Assembly: GCA_018398815.1 (NCBI GenBank)
Contig: CM031610.1
Span: 36,250,003 to 36,314,002, forward strand
Reading direction: 5' to 3'
DNA from: Conus ventricosus
Taxonomy: Eukaryota > Mollusca > Gastropoda > Neogastropoda > Conidae
DNA length: 64,000 nt
The notes beneath the pieces were generated by a model. The model did not search any database. It was not told where the DNA came from and saw nothing but the letters and a program-made list of their open reading frames with translations. Shown in pieces: positions 13,976 through 25,200 of the stretch. The position numbers and the translations under genes are program-made. How positions within the stretch are numbered: position 1 is the stretch's first letter; the number at the start of each line of letters is the position of its first letter.

Positions 13976-14213
13976 AGCTCCGACCGTTCTTAAAAAATAT
14001 TGTCCGCCTTTGAAAAAATCTCCGCGAAAAAAAAAGAAAATAAATGCTATCGCGATTTTCTTTGCTCCCAATCTCGGCGAGACGGCCCTACGGCGTACGA
14101 TTCTCTAGGCTTATACCCATATGGGTTGGTTTTTATGCGGTTGACTCGGCCTAACCAATGGATCTTCCGGCTTACAGCGCCGAAACTCGACCGTTAGTGT
14201 CATCTGTGAATTC

Positions 14214-14463
14214 ATGGCGGCGTTCTGAAATCGCAAAAAAAAAAAAAAATCCCAACCGTGGAAAGAAATTGGCTCCGAGGAAGAGGTGTGTGGTTTGGGG
14301 AGAGTAGTGATAGCATATGCAAAAGCAGTGACGAGCATGTTATGTATAGCTTGCAAACAAGAAAATCTGTTCGGATAGTCGGTCGGCCTTCAATTCGATT
14401 GCTGACCACATGAAACGCCTGGTTCACAGGCAGTGTGTCGCTGCATTGAAGAAAACAAATTAA
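14214..14463 (+). pseudogene. BED-like zinc-finger exon, copy 1
   Basis: Counterpart of 26,938-27,181. It begins 'atggcggcgttctg' and ends with 'gcattgaagaaaacaaattaa'. The W...WL and Cys-x2-Cys parts are frame-shifted; the [15 protein letters not shown] tail is still readable near 14,405-14,455. Confidence 0.65.
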
Positions 14464-14713
14464 ACTTTGGAAGTAAGCTGTTGGTGTTTTTGCTCTATTC
14501 TTTGTTATATTTTTATCATTCATTTGCATTGAGTCAAACTATCTCAGTTAGCTGTAATATTCGTCATTTGACTTGATGTTGTGATACATAACCTAGAGTT
14601 TGTAATATCTTACTAATATAGAACCAGGGGCCAAGGCAGGTAATTTTCGGGAAAAAAACCATTTCTTACTTAAATCTGACAAGCCACAAACGCAGAGTGA
14701 CCTGTATTAAATC

Positions 14714-15169
14714 TTTTGAAAGGGGGTTTAAAACACTCCTCACATAAAGCACCCCAAAACACATCAGACATTTTTCTATTATATATTTATTTGTGTATGA
14801 TTAACCTTGTGTGTCCTCGGAGATATTTTGTGCACGAGAGAGTCTATATTCGTGTCGCAAGAGTGAAGGGAGAGGCAGAGACTTTGTCGTTATTGGGTAT
14901 GTGATGATTTATTTTTTTTTGTAATCATTTCATAGGCAAACAAACGGACATCAACATACAAAGCAACCATACGACATATTCACCGCAGATCATCATCATC
15001 TTTATTCATACTTAATTAAATTCAGTTGTTGAATCAAAGATCAAACTCTTGACTACATCTGTGGAAAGAAGGTGAAGGGTGTGGACGAAAGCTTGACTTT
15101 CCTACTACGGTCTATCGTTCTTGCCTGAGCACTCAACCATCATTTATGAATGGGGTCTTAATAAAAAAC
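14714..15169. other. Unassigned spacer
   Basis: AT-rich sequence between the end of duplication copy 1 and the inverted repeat. I see no ORF with coding character, no RNA gene and no clear repeat. Confidence 0.5.
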
Positions 15170-15745
15170 GTCACAGACATCAGTTTGTTTTATGTCATTT
15201 GTTCTTTTTTGTGTTTAGTGTTTCCTGACGAAGGGTCTAAGGCCCAAAAGCTTCAGGTTTTTTTTTAAAAAGGACTTCAAAGTAATCATTTTTCATATTG
15301 TGTTTATTGAAGTCCAGCAGTCGTTTCATACATCTCATTTACTTAGTTTGATTTCCCATCTGATTTACTTATCTACAGGCCTTATTCTTTATGTCCTGAA
15401 AGCACTGTTTGTCAAATTTTCTTTAGCTAGAGTTCTTAGGATTCATCATACTAAATGTTTGTTTCAATTGACATAGTTTCTTTCCATCTCAGTCTTCATA
15501 GTGTTGAAAGCTGTTCTATAGAATGAGGTTGTTTAGAAGCAGAAAAGTGATTTCTAAAGATTTTTATGCCATATTTATTACAAAATGCTTCAGGGGGCGC
15601 CGCCCCCTGACCCCCGCCGGGCTGTTGCCCATGTACCCACTAGGGGCCCATGGTGAACCCCAGATCCCGCCAATCTCCTCTTTTTTAAAAAAAAAACTGT
15701 TTTCATCCCTGCACATAGAAGCTACACACATACACACCACATAGA

Positions 15746-15783
<38 letters not shown>

Positions 15784-16815
15784 ACAGAAGCACACACACA
15801 CAAAACAGAAGGCACACCACACATTACAGAGAAGCACACACCACACACACACACACACACACCACACACACACACACATCCTCATCTATTGTAATGCTAA
15901 AAAGAAAGACTTCACATAGAAAGGAGTTGGAGAGGGAGGGTGGAAGGAAATTTATGAGAACAAGTAAACAGAGAGAGAGACTCAGAGAGAGTAAAGAAAC
16001 TTACTTGAAATCTGTTTCTTGTCATTACTGAGCTGAAGACTGGAATGCGGTTACAGCACCTTCTTCGACCAGTACAGCTCAATTGCAGGCAGTCGCCACG
16101 ATTCCCATCAGTTCCCACTGATTTTGCATTGGAATACTGGAGCAAGATTGTCGAGCTCCACGCCCTCTGCCACGCCCCCTTATTTGATGCTGTCCAGTGC
16201 TCTAGGTCTTCCCTGCCCCTACCACGACCTCTCATGACAGTAGAGGGTGCTGTGCTGGTCAGGGATGGAAAACAGTTTTTTAAAAAAAAAGAGGAGATTG
16301 GCGGGGGTCGGGAGGGGGGGGGGTGTCACCATGGGCAACAGCCCGGCGGGGGTCAGGGGGCAGCACCCCCTGAAGCTGAAGCATATTTTGTATTAATAAG
16401 GCATAAAAATCTTTAGAAATCACTTTCTTGCTTCTAAACAACTCATTCTATAGAACAGCTTTCAACACCATGAAGACTGAGACTGCATGTGGAAAGAAAT
16501 TATGTCAATTGAGACAAAGCAAACATTTAGTATGAATCCTAGAACTGTAGCTAAAGAAAATTTGACAAACAGTGCTTTCAGGACATAAAGAATAAGGCCT
16601 GTAGATAAGTAAATCAGAGTGGGAAATCAAACTAAGTAAATCAGATGTATGAAAACGACTGCTGGACTTCAATAAACACAATATGAAAAATGATTACTTT
16701 GAAGTCCTTTAAAAAAAAAAAACACTCAAGCTTTTGGGCCTTAGACCCTTCGTCAGGAAACACTAAACACAAAAAAGAACAAATGACATCAAAGAAACTG
16801 ATGTCACAACAGTAC
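15170..16815. repeat. Inverted repeat with 0.55-kb arms
   Basis: Left arm 15,170-15,720 and right arm 16,262-16,815 are reverse complements. Both hold the 'cctgacgaagggtctaagg' motif, the 'tcaggacataaagaataagg' stretch, the A-tract and the GC-rich 'cagggggcgccgccccctga' block. The central 0.54 kb (15,721-16,261) is different and carries a long (AC)n tract. The arms look like two copies of one PLE-related or MITE-like repeat in head-to-head orientation. Confidence 0.85.
15740..15880. repeat. (AC)n microsatellite
   Basis: Nearly uninterrupted CA/ACAC dinucleotides with GAAG and CAC interruptions, in the centre of the inverted repeat. The Cys/Val-rich ORFs over it are repeat artefacts. Confidence 0.95.
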
Positions 16816-16826
16816 ACCACACACAA

Positions 16827-16915
16827 CCCCCCCCCCTTCCCCCTTACAACTTATCATATCCCCCCCCCCCCCCTTGACAAGTTTGTGTGTGTTTGGGGGG
16901 GGGGGGGGGGTGCTT

Positions 16916-16946
<31 letters not shown>

Positions 16947-17100
16947 GGTTGTGTGTGTGTGTGAGGTGGGGTAGGGGACTGGGGTGGGGGGGAGGGGGCG
17001 AAGTGTGTGGGGTATGTGTGTTGGGGGGTGAGGGTGGGGGTTGAGGGAGAAGGAGGAGGAGTAGAGGAAGTATATAGGTAGGGGGGGGAGTGGGCTGGTG
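16827..17100. repeat. Poly-C, poly-G and (GT)n/(G)n simple-sequence block
   Basis: Runs of C at 16,827-16,837 and 16,860-16,873, then G runs mixed with GTGTGT to about 17,050. The sequence is purine/GT-rich on + and could form G-quadruplexes. Run lengths are unlikely to be accurate in long-read data. Confidence 0.85.
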
Positions 17101-17194
17101 GAAAAGGATTTCATAGAGGGGCTGTTAGCAGACACCTAACACATGTAGCAAATGTTTGCATTATACCTGGGGAAAAGTGTTACACAATACTGTT

Positions 17195-17470
17195 GTGACA
17201 TCAGTTTATTTGATGTCATTTGTTCTTTTATATTCTTTTTGTCACTTTGACGTTTTTCCCTTGCTTTGAAGACTCTATGAGTGGAAGTACTCAATTCCTC
17301 ATCTCTCCAGTGGGTTCGAAGTTGTTGTTTTTTCCTCCGTTGTTTTGTTATCCTGTTTTTCCCTTGTGTTTACTGTTTAGTGTTTCCTGATGAAGGGTCT
17401 AAGACCCGAAAGCTTGAGTGCTTATCATTTTTTTGTTGTAAAAAAGGACTTCAAAGAACTCATTTTTCAT
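17195..17470 (+). repeat. Third, partial copy of the inverted-repeat family
   Basis: Shares 'gacatcagttt', 'gatgtcatttgttctttt', the 'cctgatgaagggtctaag' motif and 'aaggacttcaaag' with the arms at 15,170 and 16,815. It keeps the cleanest motif, CTGATGAAGGGTC-TAA-GACCCGAAAG, at 17,389-17,416. Confidence 0.75.
17385..17416 (+). ncRNA. Hammerhead-like motif (CTGATGA - stem - GAAA)
   Basis: CTGATGA is followed by an A, a perfect GGGTC/GACCC hairpin with a TAA loop, then GAAA. This is the conserved core order of a hammerhead ribozyme (CUGANGA, stem II, GAAA). The extra A before stem II is not canonical, and I could not build a convincing stem I here. It may be an inactive relative. Confidence 0.35.
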
Positions 17471-17547
17471 ATTAAGTAAATCAGAGTCAGAATCAAAACT
17501 ACCATCGAAATGGAACTTATAGAAAAATCAGAGTAGGAGTCAAACTA

Positions 17548-17890
17548 TCATTGGAAATGAAACGTAGATTGTTGCATACCCAATGATCTGAAAACATGCT
17601 GTAATGGTGTGGGAAACACACACATTTTCTGTTGGTGACTGGGACGCTCGATGTGATCTCTGATTGCCACAAAGCCACGACTACCAAAGTAGACACGTTT
17701 TTGGCAAGGCTCGCAAAACACTTCAAATTCGCCGTCTTTGTCATGTTTTCTTATTACATCCGTGACTCTGCGGTCACACACGTCCTTCTGCAGCCACTCG
17801 GTCTTCTAGTGGTTCACATACTTCTTTCTTTTTTTTCCCGTTTTGTTTCCACTCACTGGCGACAAACTCTCGCTGTGAATCGACGCCATG
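17548..17890 (-). CDS. BED-like zinc-finger N-terminal exon (element A)
   Basis: The reading starts at an ATG near 17,890 (MAS, followed by a Lys-rich run), passes through a W...WLQKDVC segment that needs one frame correction, and enters an open stretch. That stretch contains FCEPCQKRVYFGSRGF, then IRDHIERPSHQ. The C-x2-C ... H-x5-H spacing with the FGSRGF core is a BED/TTF-like DNA-binding finger of the sort at the N terminus of hAT-class transposases and their host derivatives. No catalytic domain follows, so this is a fragment. The family name is inferred from the finger only. Confidence 0.5.
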
Positions 17891-18143
17891 ATGAGAAATG
17901 ATACTGGAAGGAAGCAGAATGAGAACTACGCCGTTTGAGAACTTTTACCGACAGAGAAGAAATTCGCTGTGCAGACAAGTTGAGATCGTTTCTGAGCTTC
18001 ACTCTTCGAATAATTTTTCGGCGGAGACTTTTTCTTTCGGCGGAGATGCGAAAAAATAACGGCGGAGACGGCGGAAACGGCGGAGGAGTTTTCACCCCTG
18101 GCTGGTGCTGGAAATCGGCTCTTGTTCTGATTCTTGGTCGGAA

Positions 18144-18540
18144 TCATGGCTGGTATCGCTCTTGACCAAACATCACGTGGGTCGAAGTCCGGGCCTTCTT
18201 CTTCGTGACCACCACGAGTTCCGACAAAAGTGGATGGTGGTGGTTACCGTCCGTCTCTCCCTCATCACTATCACTGTCACCTGATGCTTGGAAGTCTTCG
18301 TCACCCCCATCAATATCATTCAACACTTCATCTAAAACTTCCAGTGCGCTATAACGCTTCAAAACAGGTCGCTGTGTCGAGCTTCGTCTCTGATCCGCCA
18401 TCTTGATTATGATAATCAGCTCGACCCCACTAGAATACTAAACCGACAATTTACTAACGCTTCAGTACATCGATAAAGGGACAGAACTGTTATTTAAACA
18501 CCCCAGTAGAGTCAGGGACAATTTCTAGGGTTATTTCCCG
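18144..18540 (-). mobile_element. 5' end of a piggyBac-like element with acidic N-terminal ORF
   Basis: On the minus strand, CCCTAGAAATTGTCCC (about 18,513-18,528) looks like a piggyBac-type terminus. The preceding bases read ATAA, not the expected TTAA. An ORF starting at 18,401 (MADQRRSS...) runs 85 codons and contains an acidic stretch, LDEVLNDIDGGDEDF and SGDSDSDEGE, typical of piggyBac transposase N termini. The ORF stops at 18,144 and no DDE domain follows. Copy 1 keeps only the part up to 5,165, because the duplication breakpoint cuts the ORF. Confidence 0.5.
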
Positions 18541-18974
18541 TACCGATTTTCGAAATTTCGATGACGAAGATACCCCGTAATAGACACGGTTACGGGCGTA
18601 CAGGATCGCGGAGAAACGACCCGTAATAGACACGGGGCAAGCAGGGAAGAGGAGGCAACACTTTATAATTTTGGTAAAAGTTAAAGGTTCCGATTAAATT
18701 ATTCATGGTTTCTGCTGGTTTAAAGTTTCATTTTTGCAACAAACATGGCTAAAAAACTATGTTGTTAAATCAATTTTGCGAGGACATTTTTTTTTCTGGT
18801 TTGTTTTTATGTGAACATAATCTTTCACACCCATCTTTAACTTGTTAGAAAACCTGTTATAGCAAAGCTTATCGGATTTTTCAAATGTATCATCAATGGC
18901 CAAAAGTGACGGAGCTTGGGATCAGATGTGCAACTTCCAGTCATCAGTTGCGATCCTCCATAGTTGGTTTCTAG

Positions 18975-19213
18975 CATAAACCAAGAATCGACAAATATGT
19001 ATTGGCGCAACAGGTGTGGAGGTGGTGACCACCCAAGCTCGGTCCTCCGCCAATCCCATGACGTGGAAGGGGGATGCTGTGCTGTGCACGCTGCCCTGGG
19101 GGGCTTGAAGGAAACTGTTCGAGGTGCTGGCATCAATGCTCCGCAGTTTATCCCCCACTACCTGACTGGAAGATGGATGCCGTCAACGCTTGGGATTTGG
19201 CAATCTCAACAAG
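18975..19213 (+). CDS. KDM1A: KDM1A exon (substrate-domain part)
   Basis: Reads [20 protein letters not shown], then DAVLCTLP, and ends GFGNLNK at a perfect aag|gta donor. One C is missing and a G is misread in 'ccctggggggcttg' (expected LPLGVL), which shifts the frame; copy 1 has the correct bases. The 5' boundary at 'ggtttctag' is approximate because both copies are noisy there. Confidence 0.85.
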
Positions 19214-22200
19214 GTACATTTTGGTGCCTTTTTGTTGATAGACTAATGTGTGTTAAAGTTATTTTTGTTTATAGCATATATTAACATTCAGTATTGTCGT
19301 TTGTCATGATAGTATCTGGTTTTACATTCAGTTGCCTGCAGCACTTATCAACTTTTATTCCAAATACATCAGAATTTTGTCATACATTTATGACAATATC
19401 AGCTGTCAGGAACCGAATAAAAATAAATGTACCTGATCCAAAATTTGACCATTCTTTTTATGTGTGCATTTCTAAGAATTGAACAATGAAGATGAGAACT
19501 AGCGTAGAATGAAAATCAATGCAGTCGGAGCCGCCTTGCGTCGTGCTAGTCATTGACGTTACCACACTTCCAGTTGTTCTGATTAGTGCTCAGTACATGC
19601 ATGTGTGTGATAGAATGGTTAAGGGAAGGGATGGGTATGGGGATCCAGAATTACTCCTGTGATAACCTTTCATATCTTATGTAAGCATTTGTAGGTAATC
19701 GAAAGTAGTGGGATCTCCTTGGCACTGCGGCTTCATGGCTTAGCAAATGGAGTGTAGTGTATAATTATATACATACATATTAACAAGTCTGCATACAATG
19801 TAGATGTCAGAGGTGAAGACAGTTGTATGGTTTGTTGCTCTTGACATTATATTATCATTAAATTGACATAAAAATCTGTTTTATGACTCCATTGTTCGCA
19901 GGTGGTACTGTGCTTTGACCGTGTGTTTTGGGACCCAAGTGCCAACCTGTTTGGCCACGTGGGCAGTACCACCGCCAGTCGTGGGGAGCTGTTTCTGTTC
20001 TGGAACCTGTACAAGGCCCCTGTGCTGCTGGCCTTGGTGGCTGGAGAGGCGGCGGCCATCATGGAGAATGTCAGCGATGACGTCATCGTGGGGCGCTGCA
20101 TTGCTGTGCTCAAAGGAATCTTTGGAAACAATGCTGTGCCACAGGTTGGTTAACTTGTGACTGGCTGAACAAATCTTAAAGGTCTACTTTAGAGATTTTT
20201 GATAATTTGTTAAAAACAGGTCTACATGTCATATAACTACGGTATGGTATTCATTTTTTAAATAAAATCGCCGAAAGAATTTAATAGATAAAAAACGACT
20301 TTTGCACACCTGTTCAAACCCCGCGCGGTAGACCGAAAACCGTGACGTCACTTGATGGACTGGCCGTCGGCCGCGACCTACACAACAAGCCAACGCCAAG
20401 TGAAATCAACACGAGTTGCGAACCCCTACAGCCTAAAAAGTCACGAGGGGGTGGCAGATATTGTGCTGTAGGCGGGTGCAGCCGCTCAGCAGGAGACGGA
20501 TATTCTTTGCACACATTTCCATCTGATCCAGATACTCGAAAGAAGTGGATTCGGTTCGTGCAACCATGCCGGGCAGCTAAAGTTCTTTCTACCACGTCAG
20601 TTCCAGCTGGACCGCGGAAACGAGCTATTCTGACAATTGCCGAGCGCGTTCGAGTGGATCAAAAACTTCGTCTGCATTGTGCGCGTATACTTTGAAGGCG
20701 GAGTGGTAAGCTCGTACAGATGAGTACGATAGTCGCACGTTTATTCTGTTCTTATCTATGGACAGATCACACTTGTTAAATTGAATGAACACGTTAAGGC
20801 TTGAAGAAGGAGAATCTCCGCTCGCCGTCCACGCGTGATCGCATCAAGAAGTCAGTCGGAAGCCTCCTTCGAGACTTCGGTAAAGTCCGTACGCCTTCGG
20901 AATGCTGTGTTCGGGCGTCCAGCTGGAACTGAACTGACGTGGTAAAAAGAACTTAGCGTTCAAACTGATAAGGTACAGGCCTTGCAGAAACATCCCCAGA
21001 GTCACATTGGCTGTCGCAATCATAGTCACTGCTTTTACATGATAAATTAAATACCGAGCGAGATGCGCAAGAACCGTCAGAATCGCTTTCTGTCGCCGTC
21101 GCTGTCCATCATGTGACGTCACATCCAAGAGCAGTTAAGCCATGCCAAGATTTAGTTGATTACCTCCCGTTTTCTTGATTACAGGTGAAAATGCCCACTT
21201 TCGCGGACCGATTTCGTGTGATCGGGAGCGAATCGGATGTTTATTTTACCAATTTATCAAACATTTCATATTTCTGCATAAGCTGACCAATTATCGAAAA
21301 CCTCTAAAGTAGACCTTTAAATAAATGTTAGCGAACCGCCCAGGGAACGTGGACAAATGAGTCACAAGACAAAACACAACGCGGTTCGACCTCTTAGGTC
21401 TTCTTCAGGTGAGACATAAACGAATAAAACAACGAAAATTCACTTAGCTTTGATCGCTTCAGATCACTTCACAGAGTTCAGCGTGTCAGCGCCTTCTTCC
21501 TTGCGCTGAACTCTGTGAAGTGATCTGAAGCGATCAAAGCTAAGTGAATTTTCGTTGTTTTATTCGTTTATGTCTCACCTGAAGAAGACCTAAAAGGTCG
21601 AAACACGTTGTGTTTTGTCTTGTGACTCGTTTGTCAATGTTCTCTGGGCGGTTCGCCAACATTTATTTAAGATTTGTTTAGATTTCCGCCTGCAGTCGTC
21701 TCGCTTTGCAACTAGATCTTGTGACTGGCTGGTTGTGATCATGTGTTGTGTTTTGTTTGTGCGTTAGCTGTATACTGTGGCTTTGAGATGATCAGTGGCT
21801 TCGGTTAGGACGTTGAGGTGGACAGAAATAAAGTGGGAGTAAATCATAACAATCATCATGTTGAACAAGAAAGACTTGTGATCCGACTGATGCATCCTCT
21901 GCCATTTGAAAAGTTTTTTTTTTTTTTATTGACATGCTTGAATGTACATATGATTTTGGAATGATTCTGTAAAATTTCTTACATCAAAGAAATCTGCAAT
22001 GCACCGAGGCAAGATCTGAAAGTCAGTATCTGCTTTCTTTGTGGCTACAAAAGAACATCATTTTCAGAGTCTGGTTTTTCCCTGAAGATGGAGTATGGCT
22101 GCCTTAATGGCGGGATAAAAAAACGGTCATGCACACAAAACTCCACTCCCTTTGTTGGTCAGATGGGATTAATACTTGCCGTCTATATAGGGAGTGTCCG

Positions 22201-25200
22201 CAGGAGTATCAGCCTGCGTACGCAGAAGAAGTGTCTGGCTCTTTCAAAGAAAGGATGTAGTTTTGAGGGTTTTTTTTAAAAATTTTTATTTTTAGTCTTT
22301 TTTGTGAGCAGTTTTCATTCATTTTACCAGTGCACCATTAAAAAATGTTTTTCTTACCCAAGGTACCACTATTTAGTTCCATAATTCAGCTGTTTTATAT
22401 TGCTCCATGTAATTGGCTGGTTTGTGAACAACATGAAATGTGTACTATTGTCTTCAGCTTTACCATTGTTGATGATTATTGGTAAAATCGTTATAGGCTT
22501 GAAAAGGCCAGAGATATAAGCAAATAAAGAGTAGAACTGTTGCTCTAATATTGGAAAATTTGTGCTTTTGGAAGAAAAGCATGCTGTAACAAAATATGTA
22601 ACTCAATTGAAGAGGTGGGGAGGGGTGGGAGAGGGAGAAAGGGGAGGGGAGATGGCCCAGGTTGTTCATCAGATGTTGAGAGTGGTTTTCCCAACAGTTA
22701 AATAGATACGGCATCGTGGTTCACCTGAAATCATTTCCACTTTCAGCCTAAAGAAACCTTGGTAACGCGCTGGAGATCAGACCCCTATGCTAGAGGCAGC
22801 TACTCCTTTGTTGCATCAGGATCTACAGGTTGGTTGTCTTATTCAAACCTTGTGAGGAGGAGAGAGCGAGCATCTGACATGCATGAACGTTACAGAATTT
22901 TGAGATTGCTCTTTTGTTAGCAAAGTATTCACATCACTTCTTCATGTTCTTAGCAGGTATTCACATCATGTTTTTAATTCGGAACCTCCATAGAAGTATT
23001 TGTTGTGTTGTGTGTGTGTGCGGCGCTTCCAGAGATGCTGGCATGTATGCCTATAAATAAGAATATAGATTTCTGGATTCTGGATTCGACTTTAGAAAAG
23101 TAGTTACAGACTCAGAATCAAAAACTTACTTGGAGAATATTTCGACAGGGTCACCCTGTCTTCTTCAGCTCACTGTTGCTGTTGTGGCAGCGAGGCCTGA
23201 TGGGACGACTGTTGTGTGGGGTGAACGGTTGTCAGGATTGATTGTAGATGGGGGGGAAGTTCAAAGCCTTGATCTCTGTTCAGGCTGGGGCATCTGGTCT
23301 TAATTTCGATGGCTTCTTTAACTTTTCTTTTTGCGAGGAGGGCTCTGTAGATAAGATTTTGGTTTCTTGGAGGCTGAAACTGTGGCCTGTGGCTTGTATA
23401 TGTTCATGTATGGCAGAAGTAGATTGGTTTTGGTGTTCCTGTAGTGGTTTTGGTGTTCCTGTAGACGGGTGGTGAGTGGTCTTGCTGTCTCGCCAGTGTA
23501 GGTATGGGTACAGTCTTGACACCCTACCTGGTACACTACACCACACTGCTTGAGGGGGTCCGTTTTGTCTTTGACATGGGTCAGTTGCTGGCGTGGGGAG
23601 TTGGTGGGTTTGTGGAACACTTTGCATCCATGTTGTTGGAAGGTCCTGGCTAGACGCTCTGAGACTCCTTTAATGTAAGGGATACCCACTTTCACACCGT
23701 CTGTATCTGTAGAAGAAGGGTAGCGAACTCGAGGGTTGTCCACATCCATGCAGGGTATCCATTAGCAGAAAGGGCAGTCTTGATGTGTTCTTCTTTCAGC
23801 TCTTCCTCCTTAGTGGAACACAGTACAGAGGCTCTGTGCGTGAGAGTGTTGACAACAGATCTCTTGTGCTGGAGGGAGTGGTTAGAGCATGGGTTGAAAC
23901 CTACAAAACTTGATTTGACTGAAATTAGGCCGGGGTCCAGGGGCCGCCTAGGCCCCGGCGGGGTACAGGGGCAGCGCCCCGTTGGGGGTCCAGGGGGGCA
24001 AAGCCCCCTGGGCGAAATTGATTTTTAAATTTTTTAGGCCAATTTCGTTGGCTCTTGCACCAGAAAAAGCTTAATTGTAACATGATTTCTGCAGTAAAAA
24101 GCTTAACTGTAAGTGCTTTTGTGAGTTACTGTTAGACTTTATGTTCCATTAATTCATTTAAATGAATAAAAAATAATATTCATGGCTTATTGTACAAGCT
24201 CAGGAAAGTTAAAGTGTAAAAGTGTAGAAATAAACCAGAATATAAAAACTCAAAAAGGGAAATTTTTCTCACCCAATCTGAACTGATCAAACATTCCAAA
24301 AATCAACAAAATTTCCCCCACAAATTGTTTTAAAATGGTCACTTTACTATTTGAATTCAAGACTGTGTGTAAAAAGAATATACATGCTCACACATTTGAG
24401 ATGCACAATGAGGAACCAAAGTAGCTTATTCTTGCCAGCACCATTGTCTTTTAAGTCCAAAGAATCACACCATAAGGAGAAATCAAAGTTGACATGTTGT
24501 CAGCACATTTTGTCTTTCCTAGCAAACCACACCACATATAGAAAATGGATGAACAAAGGTGGCCTTCTTATCTTGTCAGTTCCTCTTGTCCTCACTGTCA
24601 AAAGCCACCATATACATGAAGTATAATTCATCCTTTCAATCATTTTCAGAATTGTCCAATAAAGTGCAAAGCTGTCATCCACATTTCTTCATTTTCCATG
24701 GTGTTAAACAAAAGCAAGGACGAGTTGATTTTGATTAAGCAGTCATATATTGATGAAATTCTCTTGCCCTGTCAAACAATGAGTGGTAAAGAAAACTAAA
24801 AAAAAAAAAAAAAGAAAAAGAAAGGAAAGATGAAGAAAAAAAAAGTCTTTCAGTCCAGTAGTGGGTGCTTGAAAAACTGCCTGATGTCTGCAGCACCAGC
24901 TTTTCGTTTTCTACTGGAGCCAGGTCTGGAGATAATGGAGCAGCTGAAGAAGCAGACTGAACAATGACGGGGCACAGATGGACATACAGATGTAGAAATG
25001 TGGACAGGTGGGGCTGCAGCTGGAAATAGGCTAGACGTGGAGGAGACAGTAGCTACATTTTTTTTTGGCTGCTTGTGATAAACATTCCGAGGTGGGAATT
25101 GGTGAAATTAAAAAAAAAAAAGTAAAAGGTTGGGAGGATTCAGGTCATTTCTGTTTTTCCACCTTTTCTTTTCCAAAAAAAAGTATCATAACAAACAGAT

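Larger units (their letters stand above)
5165..14713 (+). repeat. KDM1A-segment duplication, copy 1 (degraded)
   Basis: This block matches 18,293-27,424 collinearly from 'ttggaaggtcttcgtcacc' to 'gccctgtattaaatc' (here 'gacctgtattaaatc'). It contains the same piggyBac-like 5' end, three KDM1A exons, the same inverted-repeat hairpin, the same antisense PLE and the same 2.1-kb element inside that PLE. Differences from copy 2 are mostly one-base insertions or deletions, spread evenly over exons, introns and transposons. It is either a real direct duplication or an unpolished haplotig/read joined to the assembly. Confidence 0.9.
20145..22746. other. KDM1A intron with hairpin and SINE-like repeats
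   Basis: About 2.6 kb without protein-coding signal apart from the listed exons. It holds the inverted repeat at 21,318-21,672 and the SINE-like repeat at 22,086-22,245. Fragments such as [21 protein letters not shown] (20,460-20,530) look like a THAP-type zinc-finger remnant (C-x2-C start, '[14 protein letters not shown]'). Confidence 0.55.

Noticed and set aside
15564..15885. Cys/Val-rich ORFs on the minus strand
   Set aside because: They are translations of the (AC)n microsatellite.
18837..19284. Minus- and plus-strand ORFs over the first KDM1A exon
   Set aside because: Shadow frames of the true exon; the coding reading is the one giving DAVLCTLP and GNLNK.
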